From Alkalicoccobacillus porphyridii (GTDB lineage Bacteria > Bacillota > Bacilli > Bacillales > Bacillaceae_D), in the NCBI RefSeq assembly GCF_007293315.1, contig NZ_VLXZ01000001.1, positions 558,001 to 622,000 of the forward strand: DNA of 64,000 nucleotides. Direction: 5' to 3'. This document shows, piece by piece, positions 9,945 to 17,993 of the stretch. The position numbers and the translations under genes are program-made. Position 1 is the first letter of the stretch; each line of letters opens with the position of its first letter. The notes beneath the pieces are model-generated. The model did not search any database, was not told where the DNA came from, and saw only the letters and a list, made by a program, of their open reading frames with translations.

Positions 9945-10931
9945 TCACTCCTCTGAAGTTACCAGGTCTTGCTTTCCGTTCTTTTTCTCTATGCGTTTTG
10001 CTAAATATCCTACGAATATTGGTAGAAGTATCGCTGTTGTTACCACACTTGCAGCTACTTGAACCGTTGCAAGCTCAACATTATAAGCAAAAGCAGTACT
10101 TGCTGTTGCAATTGCTGCAGGTGTTGCTACTGCGTTACCAGCTGTTGATCCTTCTGCGGCACCAATAAGCGGGTTCCATTTGAAAATTTTAAAGCTCCAG
10201 TATCCAGTAATTCCAGTAATCAGTACAACAAGAACACCAAGCACAATACCAGGTAAGCCACCTTCAATAATTGCTGCAAAGCTAATGTTCATACCAAGCG
10301 CGAAGGCGAAGAACGGAATTAACATATCTGCACCTTTACCAAGAAACGTTCGTAAGTCTTCATCAATATTACCAAGGATAAATCCGATTAAGATTGGTAG
10401 TAATACGCCAATGAATGCTGTAATTGAGAAGAATCCACCTTGAAGACCTACAGCTCCAAGAACAGACAGTGTTAACATAGTGAATAAAGGACCATCATTC
10501 ATGGCAAGAACAGAATAAGCTGCTTTATCTTCACTTGTTCCGTATTGACCAGCAAGCGCTACATAAAGTCCACCGTTAGAGTTCGTCATTGCAGCAATAA
10601 CTGCGATAGGAGCCAGTCCAAGGAATAACCCTTCTGCTCCACCAGCTAGATAGAAAATCAAGGCACCAAATGCACCACCAAAAATCCATTTAACTGTTAA
10701 TAACGTAAATCCTTTACCAAATGAAACACCAAAGCTACGTACATTAATTTGTGAACCAGCACATAAAAGGAATAGGGCAATTAATGTTGAGGCACCGTTT
10801 ACAAACAATGCTTCAGTAAAGTTTCCAATTCGTAATGCTTGGGGCATGATCGTATTTATAAGGGCTCCGAGTAAAAGTGGAACAACCATCATTCCACCAG
10901 GTATTTTTTGTACTGACTGCATTACTCTCAT
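9945..10931 (-). CDS. kdgT: KdgT-family sugar-acid permease
   Basis: The 328-residue integral membrane protein has about ten hydrophobic segments and the family N-terminus IPGGMMVVPLLLGAL plus the conserved stretches SNGGLYVALAGQYG and GAAEGSTAGNAVATPAA. The family includes the proton symporter for 2-keto-3-deoxygluconate; here the neighbouring kinase and PdxA2 suggest that a four-carbon acid is the cargo. The ATG at 10931 is chosen because it gives the usual nine-residue lead before IPGG; the ribosome site is weak. It is the first gene of a permease-kinase-PdxA2 operon. Confidence 0.88.
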   Translation of the reverse strand: MRVMQSVQKIPGGMMVVPLLLGALINTIMPQALRIGNFTEALFVNGASTLIALFLLCAGSQINVRSFGVSFGKGFTLLTVKWIFGGAFGALIFYLAGGAEGLFLGLAPIAVIAAMTNSNGGLYVALAGQYGTSEDKAAYSVLAMNDGPLFTMLTLSVLGAVGLQGGFFSITAFIGVLLPILIGFILGNIDEDLRTFLGKGADMLIPFFAFALGMNISFAAIIEGGLPGIVLGVLVVLITGITGYWSFKIFKWNPLIGAAEGSTAGNAVATPAAIATASTAFAYNVELATVQVAASVVTTAILLPIFVGYLAKRIEKKNGKQDLVTSEE

Positions 10932-10986
10932 TATCTTACCAACTTTCTGTTTTATTTTACAACACATTTTTAAGTAAAAGTGTTTT

Positions 10987-11000
10987 TGGACACGTTTACA
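10987..11000. promoter_or_regulatory. Cre-like CcpA site upstream of the permease operon
   Basis: TGGACACGTTTACA matches the cre pattern TGNAARCGNWWWCA with one mismatch. It is about 56 bases upstream of the permease start, downstream of the regulator's terminator, which is where catabolite repression of this operon would be expected to act. Confidence 0.5.
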
Positions 11001-11035
11001 ATAATAAATATACTGTTTTAAAATAAAAATACAAT

Positions 11036-11080
11036 AAAAAACTAAAATAAGTTGCTAAATGCAACATTTATTTTAGTTTT
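11036..11080 (-). terminator. Terminator overlapping the end of the PrpR-like regulator gene
   Basis: A long inverted repeat centred on GTTGC-TAAAT-GCAAC, with outer arms CTAAAATAA and TTATTTTAG, contains the regulator's stop codon (11068-11070) in its stem and is followed by a T run on the minus strand. It separates the regulator from the permease operon. Confidence 0.75.
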
Positions 11081-12708
11081 CTCCAAATGGTTGTGCGGTT
11101 CACATTTAGTCGTTTGGCTGTTTTTGATTGGTTAAACCCTTCCTCCTCCAAAACTTTCTGGATGATCTCTGATTCCATCTCATCAAGCGTTTTGGAAAGG
11201 TCTAATAATAAATATCCATCCTGTTCAAACTCTTGCTGCTCTGGACCGATAGAAATATAAGAGGAGTCCGAACGTTCAATTTCTTTAAAAATTAAATTTC
11301 TAAATTCTACTAAGGAATAGTGACAAACCACCTTTTCAAGCTGAACTGCGTCCTCAGTAAGACCAATAACTTGCTTACCAAAACGACTATTTGCTTTAGC
11401 GATGAAGCCAGGTATGAAACTAGTATCTTGCGAGAATCGCTCTTGCAGAGTAGGAAGTTCAATGACCCTACCTTGACAATATTTTGTGATCGCACGACTT
11501 TCACAGAAAAAGACCACTTGATTACAATATTGCTCTGCTTTTAACATGAGTTTCTTTTGCTTAACAGATGACATACGATCAACATGGACCAAAAACAAAG
11601 GCATTTTTGTCTCAAACAGCTTGTCCATATCAAAGTCCTTACTCACGTCACACTCAATGGTCCAATCATTTGACATGATGGTCCTTGCAATACAACGCTC
11701 ACCCGATCCCTCTTCTCCGATCACAAGAATTGGCCCTTCTTGTTCTAACACATGGTTAAAATGTTGATTGAGCCTTTGGTCCGTGCCTAACACAAGAGGT
11801 AATGTTAAAGAGTCGGTTACTAGCCAGCTTGCAAATCCCGGAACCATGCTTTCAACAGACCGAATATAGACAATGGTGTTCTCGGATAAGTCATTATTTT
11901 TCATCGGTTGAACCTGAATTTGAAATGGATTTCCATTACTGTATAGAATGTGTCTAGATGCTTGTAAATATTCACCGTTAGCAGAATTAATGAATGCTTG
12001 AAGCATACCGTCAATATCATGCTTCGCCTCTAGCTGTTTTAATGTGTCACTCTTAAACACAACAGCTGAATCTTTGACAATGAGAAAAGCCTCGTCAATC
12101 TGTTGGGCTAACACTTTATACAAATGATTCTCTCCTGAATGATAGTCATGGACCTGACGTATGGTTTCCGCTTGTTCAAATGCGTGCTTTACAGATTCTT
12201 CACCCGAAGTGATTAGTATTCCTTCAACTCCATATCGATTAGCTAACTGATTTGTAACGGTATCCCCAATAATGACTCTGCGTTCAGCTTCCTTTGCCTT
12301 GATCACTGCAGGTTCAGCTTCTTTTTCAGAATGGATCGAGGTGATGGGTACCCTTATATCAAGCAGCTGCGAGATCTCATTAAAGTCCATGGAGATATTT
12401 TCAAAAGCAATAATTTCAGCCCCATCCTTTTCATCTTGAATCAACAAAAGAGTTCTCAGGATGTCATAGCCAGAAATCGGAATCTCAACGACTTGTTTCG
12501 TGGTATGCTCTCTAATGACATTGGCTGTTCCCCCACGACTTATGTATAAATCGGTGCTCGCATCCACTTTATGAATAATAGGAATGGCTTCCTGTAAATC
12601 AGCTAAATACACGTCATACTTCATTTGCGCACTCTGACGAATGACTCGTTTTACCGTCTTCATCAAACCTTCATATGGCGCGATTACAGTTATATTGATA
12701 GACTTCAC
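11068..12708 (-). CDS. PrpR-N-type regulator with a degenerate sigma-54 activator module
   Basis: This 546-residue protein has an N-terminal PrpR-like sensor (residues about 1-180), a linker/PAS-like region (about 190-290), a shortened AAA+-like region with a Walker-A relic (LVIGEEGSGERCIAR, lysine replaced by arginine) and a C-terminal Fis-type helix-turn-helix (EEEGFNQSKTAKRLNVNRTTIWRKL). No GAFTGA loop and no clear Walker B are present, so it probably cannot activate sigma-54 RNA polymerase in the usual way. Its place directly upstream of the permease-kinase-PdxA2 genes suggests that it senses a sugar acid and controls them. GTG start follows GGGAG. Confidence 0.8.
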   Translation of the reverse strand: MKSINITVIAPYEGLMKTVKRVIRQSAQMKYDVYLADLQEAIPIIHKVDASTDLYISRGGTANVIREHTTKQVVEIPISGYDILRTLLLIQDEKDGAEIIAFENISMDFNEISQLLDIRVPITSIHSEKEAEPAVIKAKEAERRVIIGDTVTNQLANRYGVEGILITSGEESVKHAFEQAETIRQVHDYHSGENHLYKVLAQQIDEAFLIVKDSAVVFKSDTLKQLEAKHDIDGMLQAFINSANGEYLQASRHILYSNGNPFQIQVQPMKNNDLSENTIVYIRSVESMVPGFASWLVTDSLTLPLVLGTDQRLNQHFNHVLEQEGPILVIGEEGSGERCIARTIMSNDWTIECDVSKDFDMDKLFETKMPLFLVHVDRMSSVKQKKLMLKAEQYCNQVVFFCESRAITKYCQGRVIELPTLQERFSQDTSFIPGFIAKANSRFGKQVIGLTEDAVQLEKVVCHYSLVEFRNLIFKEIERSDSSYISIGPEQQEFEQDGYLLLDLSKTLDEMESEIIQKVLEEEGFNQSKTAKRLNVNRTTIWRKLK

Positions 12709-12835
12709 TTTTATCAGCTCCCATTTTTTATAGTATAACGAATCTATATGTAAATAACGAGAATAGACATACCCACTGTAAAATCAAGGTCATGTCAACC
12801 TTAACATATCACCACTTTTTATCTTTGGCAGAATT

Positions 12836-12871
12836 AAAAAAAGAAGCGGTGGCTGAGTCCACTGCTTCTTA
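12836..12871 (-). terminator. Terminator, probably the original galK1 terminator
   Basis: The hairpin AAGAAGCAGTGG / CCACCGCTTCTT on the minus strand has a six-base loop and is followed by a T run. It lies about 360 bases past the end of the nearest minus-strand gene, galK1, with a MITE-like element between them. Confidence 0.65.
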
Positions 12872-12909
12872 ACAATTATGAGTGATAGAGTCCATGCTTA
12901 TGTGTAAAT

Positions 12910-13227
12910 TAGTTTTCCCTCTTCTCTTCGGCTTCCGCTCCGAAATGGGGGCGAGCTTATCGCACTGAGGTAAAGAGTTAAACCAACTACGTGGATTGAT
13001 CTCATTAAACCTTTTTTATTGAGGTCACTGAAAAACGATCTTTATAAGACTGCGAATGTTCTTCAGTTGTTGAAGTCAGAACATTAGCGGAAGGAGAACC
13101 CGTAGACTCCTGCGGAACAGAACGAGTCTGAAGACATCGAAGTGGTGGTTTTCCACTTCGAGGGCTGAGGCCGTTCCCGCGGAAAGCGTAGGGTTCTCCT
13201 GGAGCGACGCCATTCCGCTCATTCTTC
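12910..13227. repeat. MITE-like element, copy B (one end not recognisable)
   Basis: The core (about 13070-13215) has the same paired arms as copy A, AGGAGAACCC and GGGTTCTCCT, and an internal hairpin TCGAAGTGG / CCACTTCGA. One terminal motif TCACTGAAAA is present near 13024 and the flank 12930-13010 resembles the same flank of copy C. The other end stops abruptly at the galK1 stop codon, with no matching terminal repeat, so this copy may be truncated or the insertion abuts the gene. Confidence 0.65.
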
Positions 13228-14391
13228 TCACACCTCACGCACACCATCTCCGGCACTGCTAATATAAAAGCTGGGGGCGTATCCGACTTTGCGAGTGTAT
13301 TTGCGTTCCACCTCTTTACAGAAGTGCTCGAGTTCTGTCTCTTTGACTAGGCTAACCGTGCACCCACCAAAGCCTGCGCCTGTCATTCGCGAACCGATGC
13401 AGCCTGGGCTTGCCTGCTGGATACGGACGAGGGTGTCTAGTTCGATTCCAGTTACTTCATAATCTTCGGCAAGTGAGGTATGAGAGGCATTCATCAGTTC
13501 ACCAAATGCAAGGAGATCTCCATTTTTTAAAACGTGCACGGCGTCATGAACACGTTGATTTTCCTTTACGATGTGTGTGACTCGATTCTGTTTTGTCTCA
13601 TCTTGAATCAGATGCTTGAATTCTTCCCAGCTTGCAACCGTCAGATCACTTAAGGTCTCAAGTGTGATTCCTTGGACTTGTAATTCCTTTAACGCGTCCT
13701 CGCATTCACTACGTCGCTCATTATATTTTGAATCAGCGAGTGTTCGTTGTTTATTGGTATTGGTAACAACCAGCTTATAGTTCCCTAGTTCAAGTGGGAC
13801 CATTTCATATTGTAAGGTTGCAGTATGTAAAAAAATTGCATTCTGTTCCAGACCTAATCCGACAGCAAATTGATCCATGATGCCGCTGTTGACACCAATA
13901 TAGTGGTTTTCTACTGCTTGGCAAATTTTTGCTAGTTCAATTTTTGACCAATGGGCTCCTGTCATTTCAGAGAGTGCAAAAGCCATAGCCATTTCAAGAG
14001 ATGCGGAGGACGAGAGCCCCGCTCCATTTGGGACCGTTCCATGCACTAAGATATCAGCGCCAGGGAGTTGGTAGCCCTCCTCTTTAAACGCTGATAGTAC
14101 TCCCTTAATATAATTACCCCAGCCATCCGATTGCTTGTACGTTAAATCTTCTGCTGGAAAAGAGACTAGTTGATCGAAGTTTGTACTGGATAAATAATAA
14201 TGACTGTCCGTTCGTAGTCTGATAATCACGTAGGTTCCAAGTGTTAAGGCCGCCGGAAAAACAAAACCTCCGTTATAATCCGTATGCTCCCCCAATAGAT
14301 TCACCCGACCTGGCGCAAAAAACATTCGATCTGGTGATAAACCATTATATTTTTCTTCAAATACGCGATGAAGCTGCATCCATTCTTTCAT
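13228..14391 (-). CDS. galK: Galactokinase, paralogue 1
   Basis: The 387-residue GHMP kinase has the galactokinase signature PGRVNLLGEHTDYNGGFVF, the ATP loop VPNGAGLSSSASLEMA and the third motif CIGSRMTGAGFGGCTVSLV. It phosphorylates galactose to galactose 1-phosphate in the Leloir pathway. The ATG at 14391 follows AGGAG with eight-base spacing; a GTG three codons earlier overlaps the ribosome site. It clearly differs from the second galK at 16.8-17.9 kb but shares the length and all motifs. It has its own upstream cre-like site, so it may be expressed separately from the gan-gal operon. Confidence 0.92.
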   Translation of the reverse strand: MKEWMQLHRVFEEKYNGLSPDRMFFAPGRVNLLGEHTDYNGGFVFPAALTLGTYVIIRLRTDSHYYLSSTNFDQLVSFPAEDLTYKQSDGWGNYIKGVLSAFKEEGYQLPGADILVHGTVPNGAGLSSSASLEMAMAFALSEMTGAHWSKIELAKICQAVENHYIGVNSGIMDQFAVGLGLEQNAIFLHTATLQYEMVPLELGNYKLVVTNTNKQRTLADSKYNERRSECEDALKELQVQGITLETLSDLTVASWEEFKHLIQDETKQNRVTHIVKENQRVHDAVHVLKNGDLLAFGELMNASHTSLAEDYEVTGIELDTLVRIQQASPGCIGSRMTGAGFGGCTVSLVKETELEHFCKEVERKYTRKVGYAPSFYISSAGDGVREV

Positions 14392-14420
14392 TTTTTCCAC
14401 TCCTAATTAGTCCACAATCT

Positions 14421-14434
14421 AGTAAGCGCTTTCT
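14421..14434. promoter_or_regulatory. Cre-like or LacI-family operator upstream of galK1
   Basis: On the minus strand the site reads AGAAAGCGCTTACT, close to the cre core with symmetric changes at both ends. A near-identical site AGAAAACGCTTTCT stands ahead of the galactan importer (23611-23624), so the two may be co-regulated. Confidence 0.5.
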
Positions 14435-14544
14435 TTCTTTAGAATACCAATATTCTCAAATAAAAGAAATACGTTTATTATCATCCTATACTCAGTTTTA
14501 ACCACAAGATTATTCCTCACGACTAAGCACAGGCTCCTTTTTTG

Positions 14545-14886
14545 TTAATCCTCTAGCCACTCATGTTCAATGATTGCTTTTTTAAATTTACCTTGCTCAT
14601 GCTCTACGACTATGGCTGTCTCAGCTGTTACATCTTTATATAGCTTTGTGCCAATGACATAGCTGTTTGAAAAAATAGTATTTTGATCAACACTTTGGTC
14701 TTCTCGATCTGAATATGTTTCCACTTCCCCAATAAGGTCCCCTACATCTTCTTGGTCCATCACTTCATCTGTCACAACATAAACCATGCCATCTACTCGC
14801 ACAAACTCATAAGCCCAGCTTTCATTCGAACAGCTAACGATTCCAAGGACAAGAATCATAAACCAAGTAATATGTAGCTTTCTCAT
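14545..14886 (-). CDS. Small predicted lipoprotein, unknown function
   Basis: The 113-residue product has a signal peptide (MRKLHITWFMILVLGIVSC) ending in a lipobox-like LGIVSC with cysteine at residue 19, then an acidic mature part with many Asp and Glu. It should be attached to the outer face of the membrane. I do not recognise a family. It lies between galK1 and galT but is separated from galT by a terminator and a repeat array, so it is probably not part of galactose metabolism. Confidence 0.7.
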   Translation of the reverse strand: MRKLHITWFMILVLGIVSCSNESWAYEFVRVDGMVYVVTDEVMDQEDVGDLIGEVETYSDREDQSVDQNTIFSNSYVIGTKLYKDVTAETAIVVEHEQGKFKKAIIEHEWLED

Positions 14887-15059
14887 TCATTATAGACTCC
14901 TTTATGTATTTGATTGGTTGTGTAACTTTATTATAAGGTAAGACTCGATATACAACATCTAGAAATAAAAATACAAAAGAGCCTGGCTTCACCACATGAA
15001 AAATGGCTAGCCAGCCATTTCCTTAGTTTTTGAGCACCTCTTCTGTACCCGTTTGGACT

Positions 15060-15150
15060 TTCCGCGCATTTTATCTGAGTTTCGCGCATCCCCTTAATGC
15101 TTCCGCGCATATTCAATTTTTCCGCGTATCACACCTTAATTTCCGCTCCA
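15060..15150. repeat. Phased array of TTCCGCGCAT-like motifs, about 20-bp period
   Basis: The core CGCGCAT, or a variant, begins at 15063, 15083, 15104, 15123 and 15144, i.e. steps of 20, 21, 19 and 21. Spacers between cores are unrelated to each other. The period matches the array at 7407-7580 although the core differs. It lies in a 330-base gap between galT and the small lipoprotein gene. Confidence 0.7.
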
Positions 15151-15192
15151 TTTATCCCGACCATTGAGCATCTATATACAACGTCTACAAAC

Positions 15193-15219
15193 AAAAAATC
15201 CGAACTCAGAGTTCGGATT
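15193..15219 (-). terminator. Intrinsic terminator of galT
   Basis: AATCCGAACT / AGTTCGGATT form a perfect ten-base stem with a three-base loop, overlap the galT stop codon and are followed by six T residues on the minus strand. Confidence 0.85.
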
Positions 15220-16741
15220 AGTTTTCGTTCACTTTTGAAATAAAACGTTGGAAGGCTTGAAGGCCAGCTTCTTCATCTTGTTTGAAGACCCCGCAGTGGC
15301 TGAGGGCTGTTGAAAAGATGTGACCTACCTCTTCTTTCAGGTGCTGCAGGTTCTCTTGGGGAGATGATGAAAAAAGGGTTGAATCCATTTGCTTGACCCA
15401 TCCTAAATGCTTAGTCAGCTTTTCATCTACGTTCCAATCATTTTCACGTTTATCTTGCGTTAATGCCTCAGCTAATTCTAATAGCTCGTTCTTTAATCGC
15501 CCAGGTAATATGGCTAGCCCCATGACCTCAATCAGCCCAATGTTCTCCTTTTTAATCGGATGAACCTCAAGATGTGGGTGGAATAAACCGAATGGATGCT
15601 CGTCGGTTGTGCGATTATTTCTGAGCACTAAATCTAGCTCAAAAAGCCCTTCTCGAAAGCGAGCGATTGGTGTAATCGTGTTATGTAGTTCTTCATCTGT
15701 TGAACTGTATATTGCGGTCTGCTCATCTGAATAGTTCCGCCATTCATGTAAGACACTCGCTCCTGCATCTTCTAAATGCGCGCGATTCTTTCCGCGTAAA
15801 CGAATCACCGTCATCGGCCAATCTAATAAGCTCGCTTCTACATCTGGAGCACCTTTAAGTGTAAAGGACCACCTACTACCTGCACGCGCCATCGGAAATT
15901 CATGTTGCCCCGCTTGATAGTGATCATGAGAAAGAATGGAGCCACCAACAATTGGTAGATCAGCATTGGAGCCTATAAAATAATGAGGGAACTTATCGAC
16001 GAATTCTAGCAAACGGCTAAAGGTACTTTTTGTAATTTGCATAGGTCGTTTCTCTTTTGAGAGTACGATAGCATGCTGATGGTAATAAACATAGGGGGAG
16101 AATTGCAAAAGCCACTTTTCCTCTCCAAGTTCTACTGGAACCTGACGCAAATTCTGTCTAGCAGGATGGTTCACTCGCCCTGCGTAGCCTACGTTTTCCG
16201 GGTGAAGTAGTCCGTCTGGATAGGAGCTAGCTACTGATTGTTTTGCTTTCTCAATATCTTTAGGATCAAGCTCCGGCTTCGATAGATTAATGGTTATTTC
16301 CAGTTCTCCATAGGACTCATGGGAGGCCCATGACTCATTCAGCGCTACCCGATCCATGCGAATATAATGTGTATCTTGTGCTAGTTGATAAAATTCTTTC
16401 GTTGCTACACTAGGCCCTTGCTCTTGATACCTTTTATAAAATCGATCTGTTACGACACTTGGCCACGGAGTCAAATGTCCCATTAGCTTCGTATCAAACA
16501 AGTCACGAAAAAGGGTTGTATCCTGTTCAATTTTTTCATTTAATACCGCCCAATTTAAAATAGGTTTTAGCAGTTCTGCGGCCGTTTGACTACCGCTTCC
16601 TACCGCTAACTCGGAGTCTGCTTCATCAAGTCCTAACTCATATAAAAGCTGATTACGAGCGAACTCAACGTCTCCTTCTTCTAACAGCCCCTTGCTTCTC
16701 CCGTAGGCCAATAACTCTTCAATGCTCTGTTGAATGTTCAA
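15218..16741 (-). CDS. galT: UDP-glucose--hexose-1-phosphate uridylyltransferase (Firmicute type)
   Basis: The protein of about 507 residues matches the long GalT class of Bacillus and Lactobacillus, which differs from the shorter E. coli type. Conserved stretches include NVGYAGRVNHPARQNLR, SHDHYQAGQHEFPMARA and FHPHLEVHPIKKENIGLIEVMG, which carry the histidines of the uridylylation site. It converts galactose 1-phosphate and UDP-glucose to UDP-galactose and glucose 1-phosphate. I place the start at TTG 16741, seven bases after GGAGGG; the ATG two codons earlier would touch that ribosome site but has a second GGGAG further up and remains possible. It is 21-27 bases from galK2 and translated with it. 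Confidence 0.93.
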   Translation of the reverse strand: MNIQQSIEELLAYGRSKGLLEEGDVEFARNQLLYELGLDEADSELAVGSGSQTAAELLKPILNWAVLNEKIEQDTTLFRDLFDTKLMGHLTPWPSVVTDRFYKRYQEQGPSVATKEFYQLAQDTHYIRMDRVALNESWASHESYGELEITINLSKPELDPKDIEKAKQSVASSYPDGLLHPENVGYAGRVNHPARQNLRQVPVELGEEKWLLQFSPYVYYHQHAIVLSKEKRPMQITKSTFSRLLEFVDKFPHYFIGSNADLPIVGGSILSHDHYQAGQHEFPMARAGSRWSFTLKGAPDVEASLLDWPMTVIRLRGKNRAHLEDAGASVLHEWRNYSDEQTAIYSSTDEELHNTITPIARFREGLFELDLVLRNNRTTDEHPFGLFHPHLEVHPIKKENIGLIEVMGLAILPGRLKNELLELAEALTQDKRENDWNVDEKLTKHLGWVKQMDSTLFSSSPQENLQHLKEEVGHIFSTALSHCGVFKQDEEAGLQAFQRFISKVNEN

Positions 16742-16768
16742 AAACATCCCTCCGTTCTCCCATCAATC

Positions 16769-17929
16769 TTACAGTTCGTGTACTCCATCCCCTGCATCAC
16801 TTATATAAAAAGTCGGCTCCCAGCCTACTGCTTGCAAATAGTTCGCACTCACCTGCTCATAAAAGGCAGGTAGACTTTCTTCTAAAACGAGACTCACTGT
16901 GCATCCACCAAATCCTGCTCCAGTCATTCGTGAGCCTATGCAACCAGGGGCTTGACGTTGAAATCCTACTAAATAATCAAGCTCCTTACCTGTAACGTCA
17001 TAATCGGTCGCAAGTGATTCATGGGACTCATCCATTAATTGACCAAAGGCATCAAGATCACCATTTTTCAGAACCTTCACACCATCCTCTACTCGCTGAT
17101 TCTCCGAAACTATATGATGAATACGCTTACGAATAGTCTCATTTTTCACTTCCGATTTAGTACGCTCCCATTGCTCCAGATTGCATTCACTTAGAGAGCT
17201 TAGATTAAGCCCTAATTCCTGTAACTGCTTAAGTCCTTCTTCACATTCTGATCGTCTTTCATTATACTTAGAGTCCGCGAGCTCTCTTCGTTTATTTGTA
17301 TTTGTAATGACTAATGTGTATGGACCAAGATCAAGCGGAATTCTTTCATGGGTCAGTTTTGCGGTATCAATCCATAACGCATGGTCTGCACTGCCAAGAC
17401 CAACCGCAAATTGATCCATAATGCCACTGTTTACGCCCATAAATGTATTTTCAACCAACTGACAGAGCTTTGCAAGCTCTACTCTATCCAACCTAGCGCC
17501 TGTTACCTCAGACATCATATAAGCCGTTACCATCTCAAGAGAAGCAGATGAAGATAACCCCGCTCCGTTTGGAATCGTACCCCAAATGTAAAGATCAGCC
17601 CCACCATGTATGGAATAACCCTTTTCTCTAAACGCTAAAATGACACCTTTGATATAATTTCCCCAGCCGTCTGTTTCCGCATAGTCTAACTCCTCATGAC
17701 TGAATTGGACACGCAGCTCCATATTGCCACTCGCAAGATGAAATTGGCCATCCTGACGTGGTTTCATTGCGAGATAGGTTCCTTGCTTAAGAGCTGCAGG
17801 AAAGACATAACCCCCATTATAATCTGTATGCTCTCCAATTAAATTCACTCGTCCTGGAGCAAAGAATACACGATCAGGCGCTTCTCCAAAGACATCATGA
17901 AAATTCGTGATTACCTTATCTTTTTCCAT
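16769..17929 (-). CDS. galK: Galactokinase, paralogue 2 (in the gan-gal operon)
   Basis: The 386-residue protein has the same three GHMP/galactokinase motifs as paralogue 1 (PGRVNLIGEHTDYNGGYVF, IPNGAGLSSSASLEMV, CIGSRMTGAGFGGCTVSL). It sits between the GH42 beta-galactosidase and galT, the normal place for phosphorylating galactose released from galactan. By eye the two GalK proteins share well over half of their residues, too divergent for a recent tandem copy. GGGGAG precedes the ATG. Confidence 0.93.
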   Translation of the reverse strand: MEKDKVITNFHDVFGEAPDRVFFAPGRVNLIGEHTDYNGGYVFPAALKQGTYLAMKPRQDGQFHLASGNMELRVQFSHEELDYAETDGWGNYIKGVILAFREKGYSIHGGADLYIWGTIPNGAGLSSSASLEMVTAYMMSEVTGARLDRVELAKLCQLVENTFMGVNSGIMDQFAVGLGSADHALWIDTAKLTHERIPLDLGPYTLVITNTNKRRELADSKYNERRSECEEGLKQLQELGLNLSSLSECNLEQWERTKSEVKNETIRKRIHHIVSENQRVEDGVKVLKNGDLDAFGQLMDESHESLATDYDVTGKELDYLVGFQRQAPGCIGSRMTGAGFGGCTVSLVLEESLPAFYEQVSANYLQAVGWEPTFYISDAGDGVHEL

Positions 17930-17993
17930 TAATTCTCCCCACTCCTTATACTAAAAAATGCGGAGGCCATCGTTCACCCCCGCTTGTTCTCCT

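Noticed and set aside
9945-10931. 2-keto-3-deoxygluconate (pectin) catabolic transporter
   Set aside because: The permease belongs to that family, but no KDG kinase or aldolase is linked; the operon partners are a four-carbon acid kinase and PdxA2.
13005-13256. Possible minus-strand protein in the galK1 3' region
   Set aside because: It is made almost wholly of the MITE-like repeat and overlaps the galK1 end in another frame.
14931-15116. Possible 61-residue minus-strand protein upstream of the small lipoprotein
   Set aside because: It lies across the CGCGCAT array, has no ribosome site and reads as unstructured Cys/Arg/Ser sequence.
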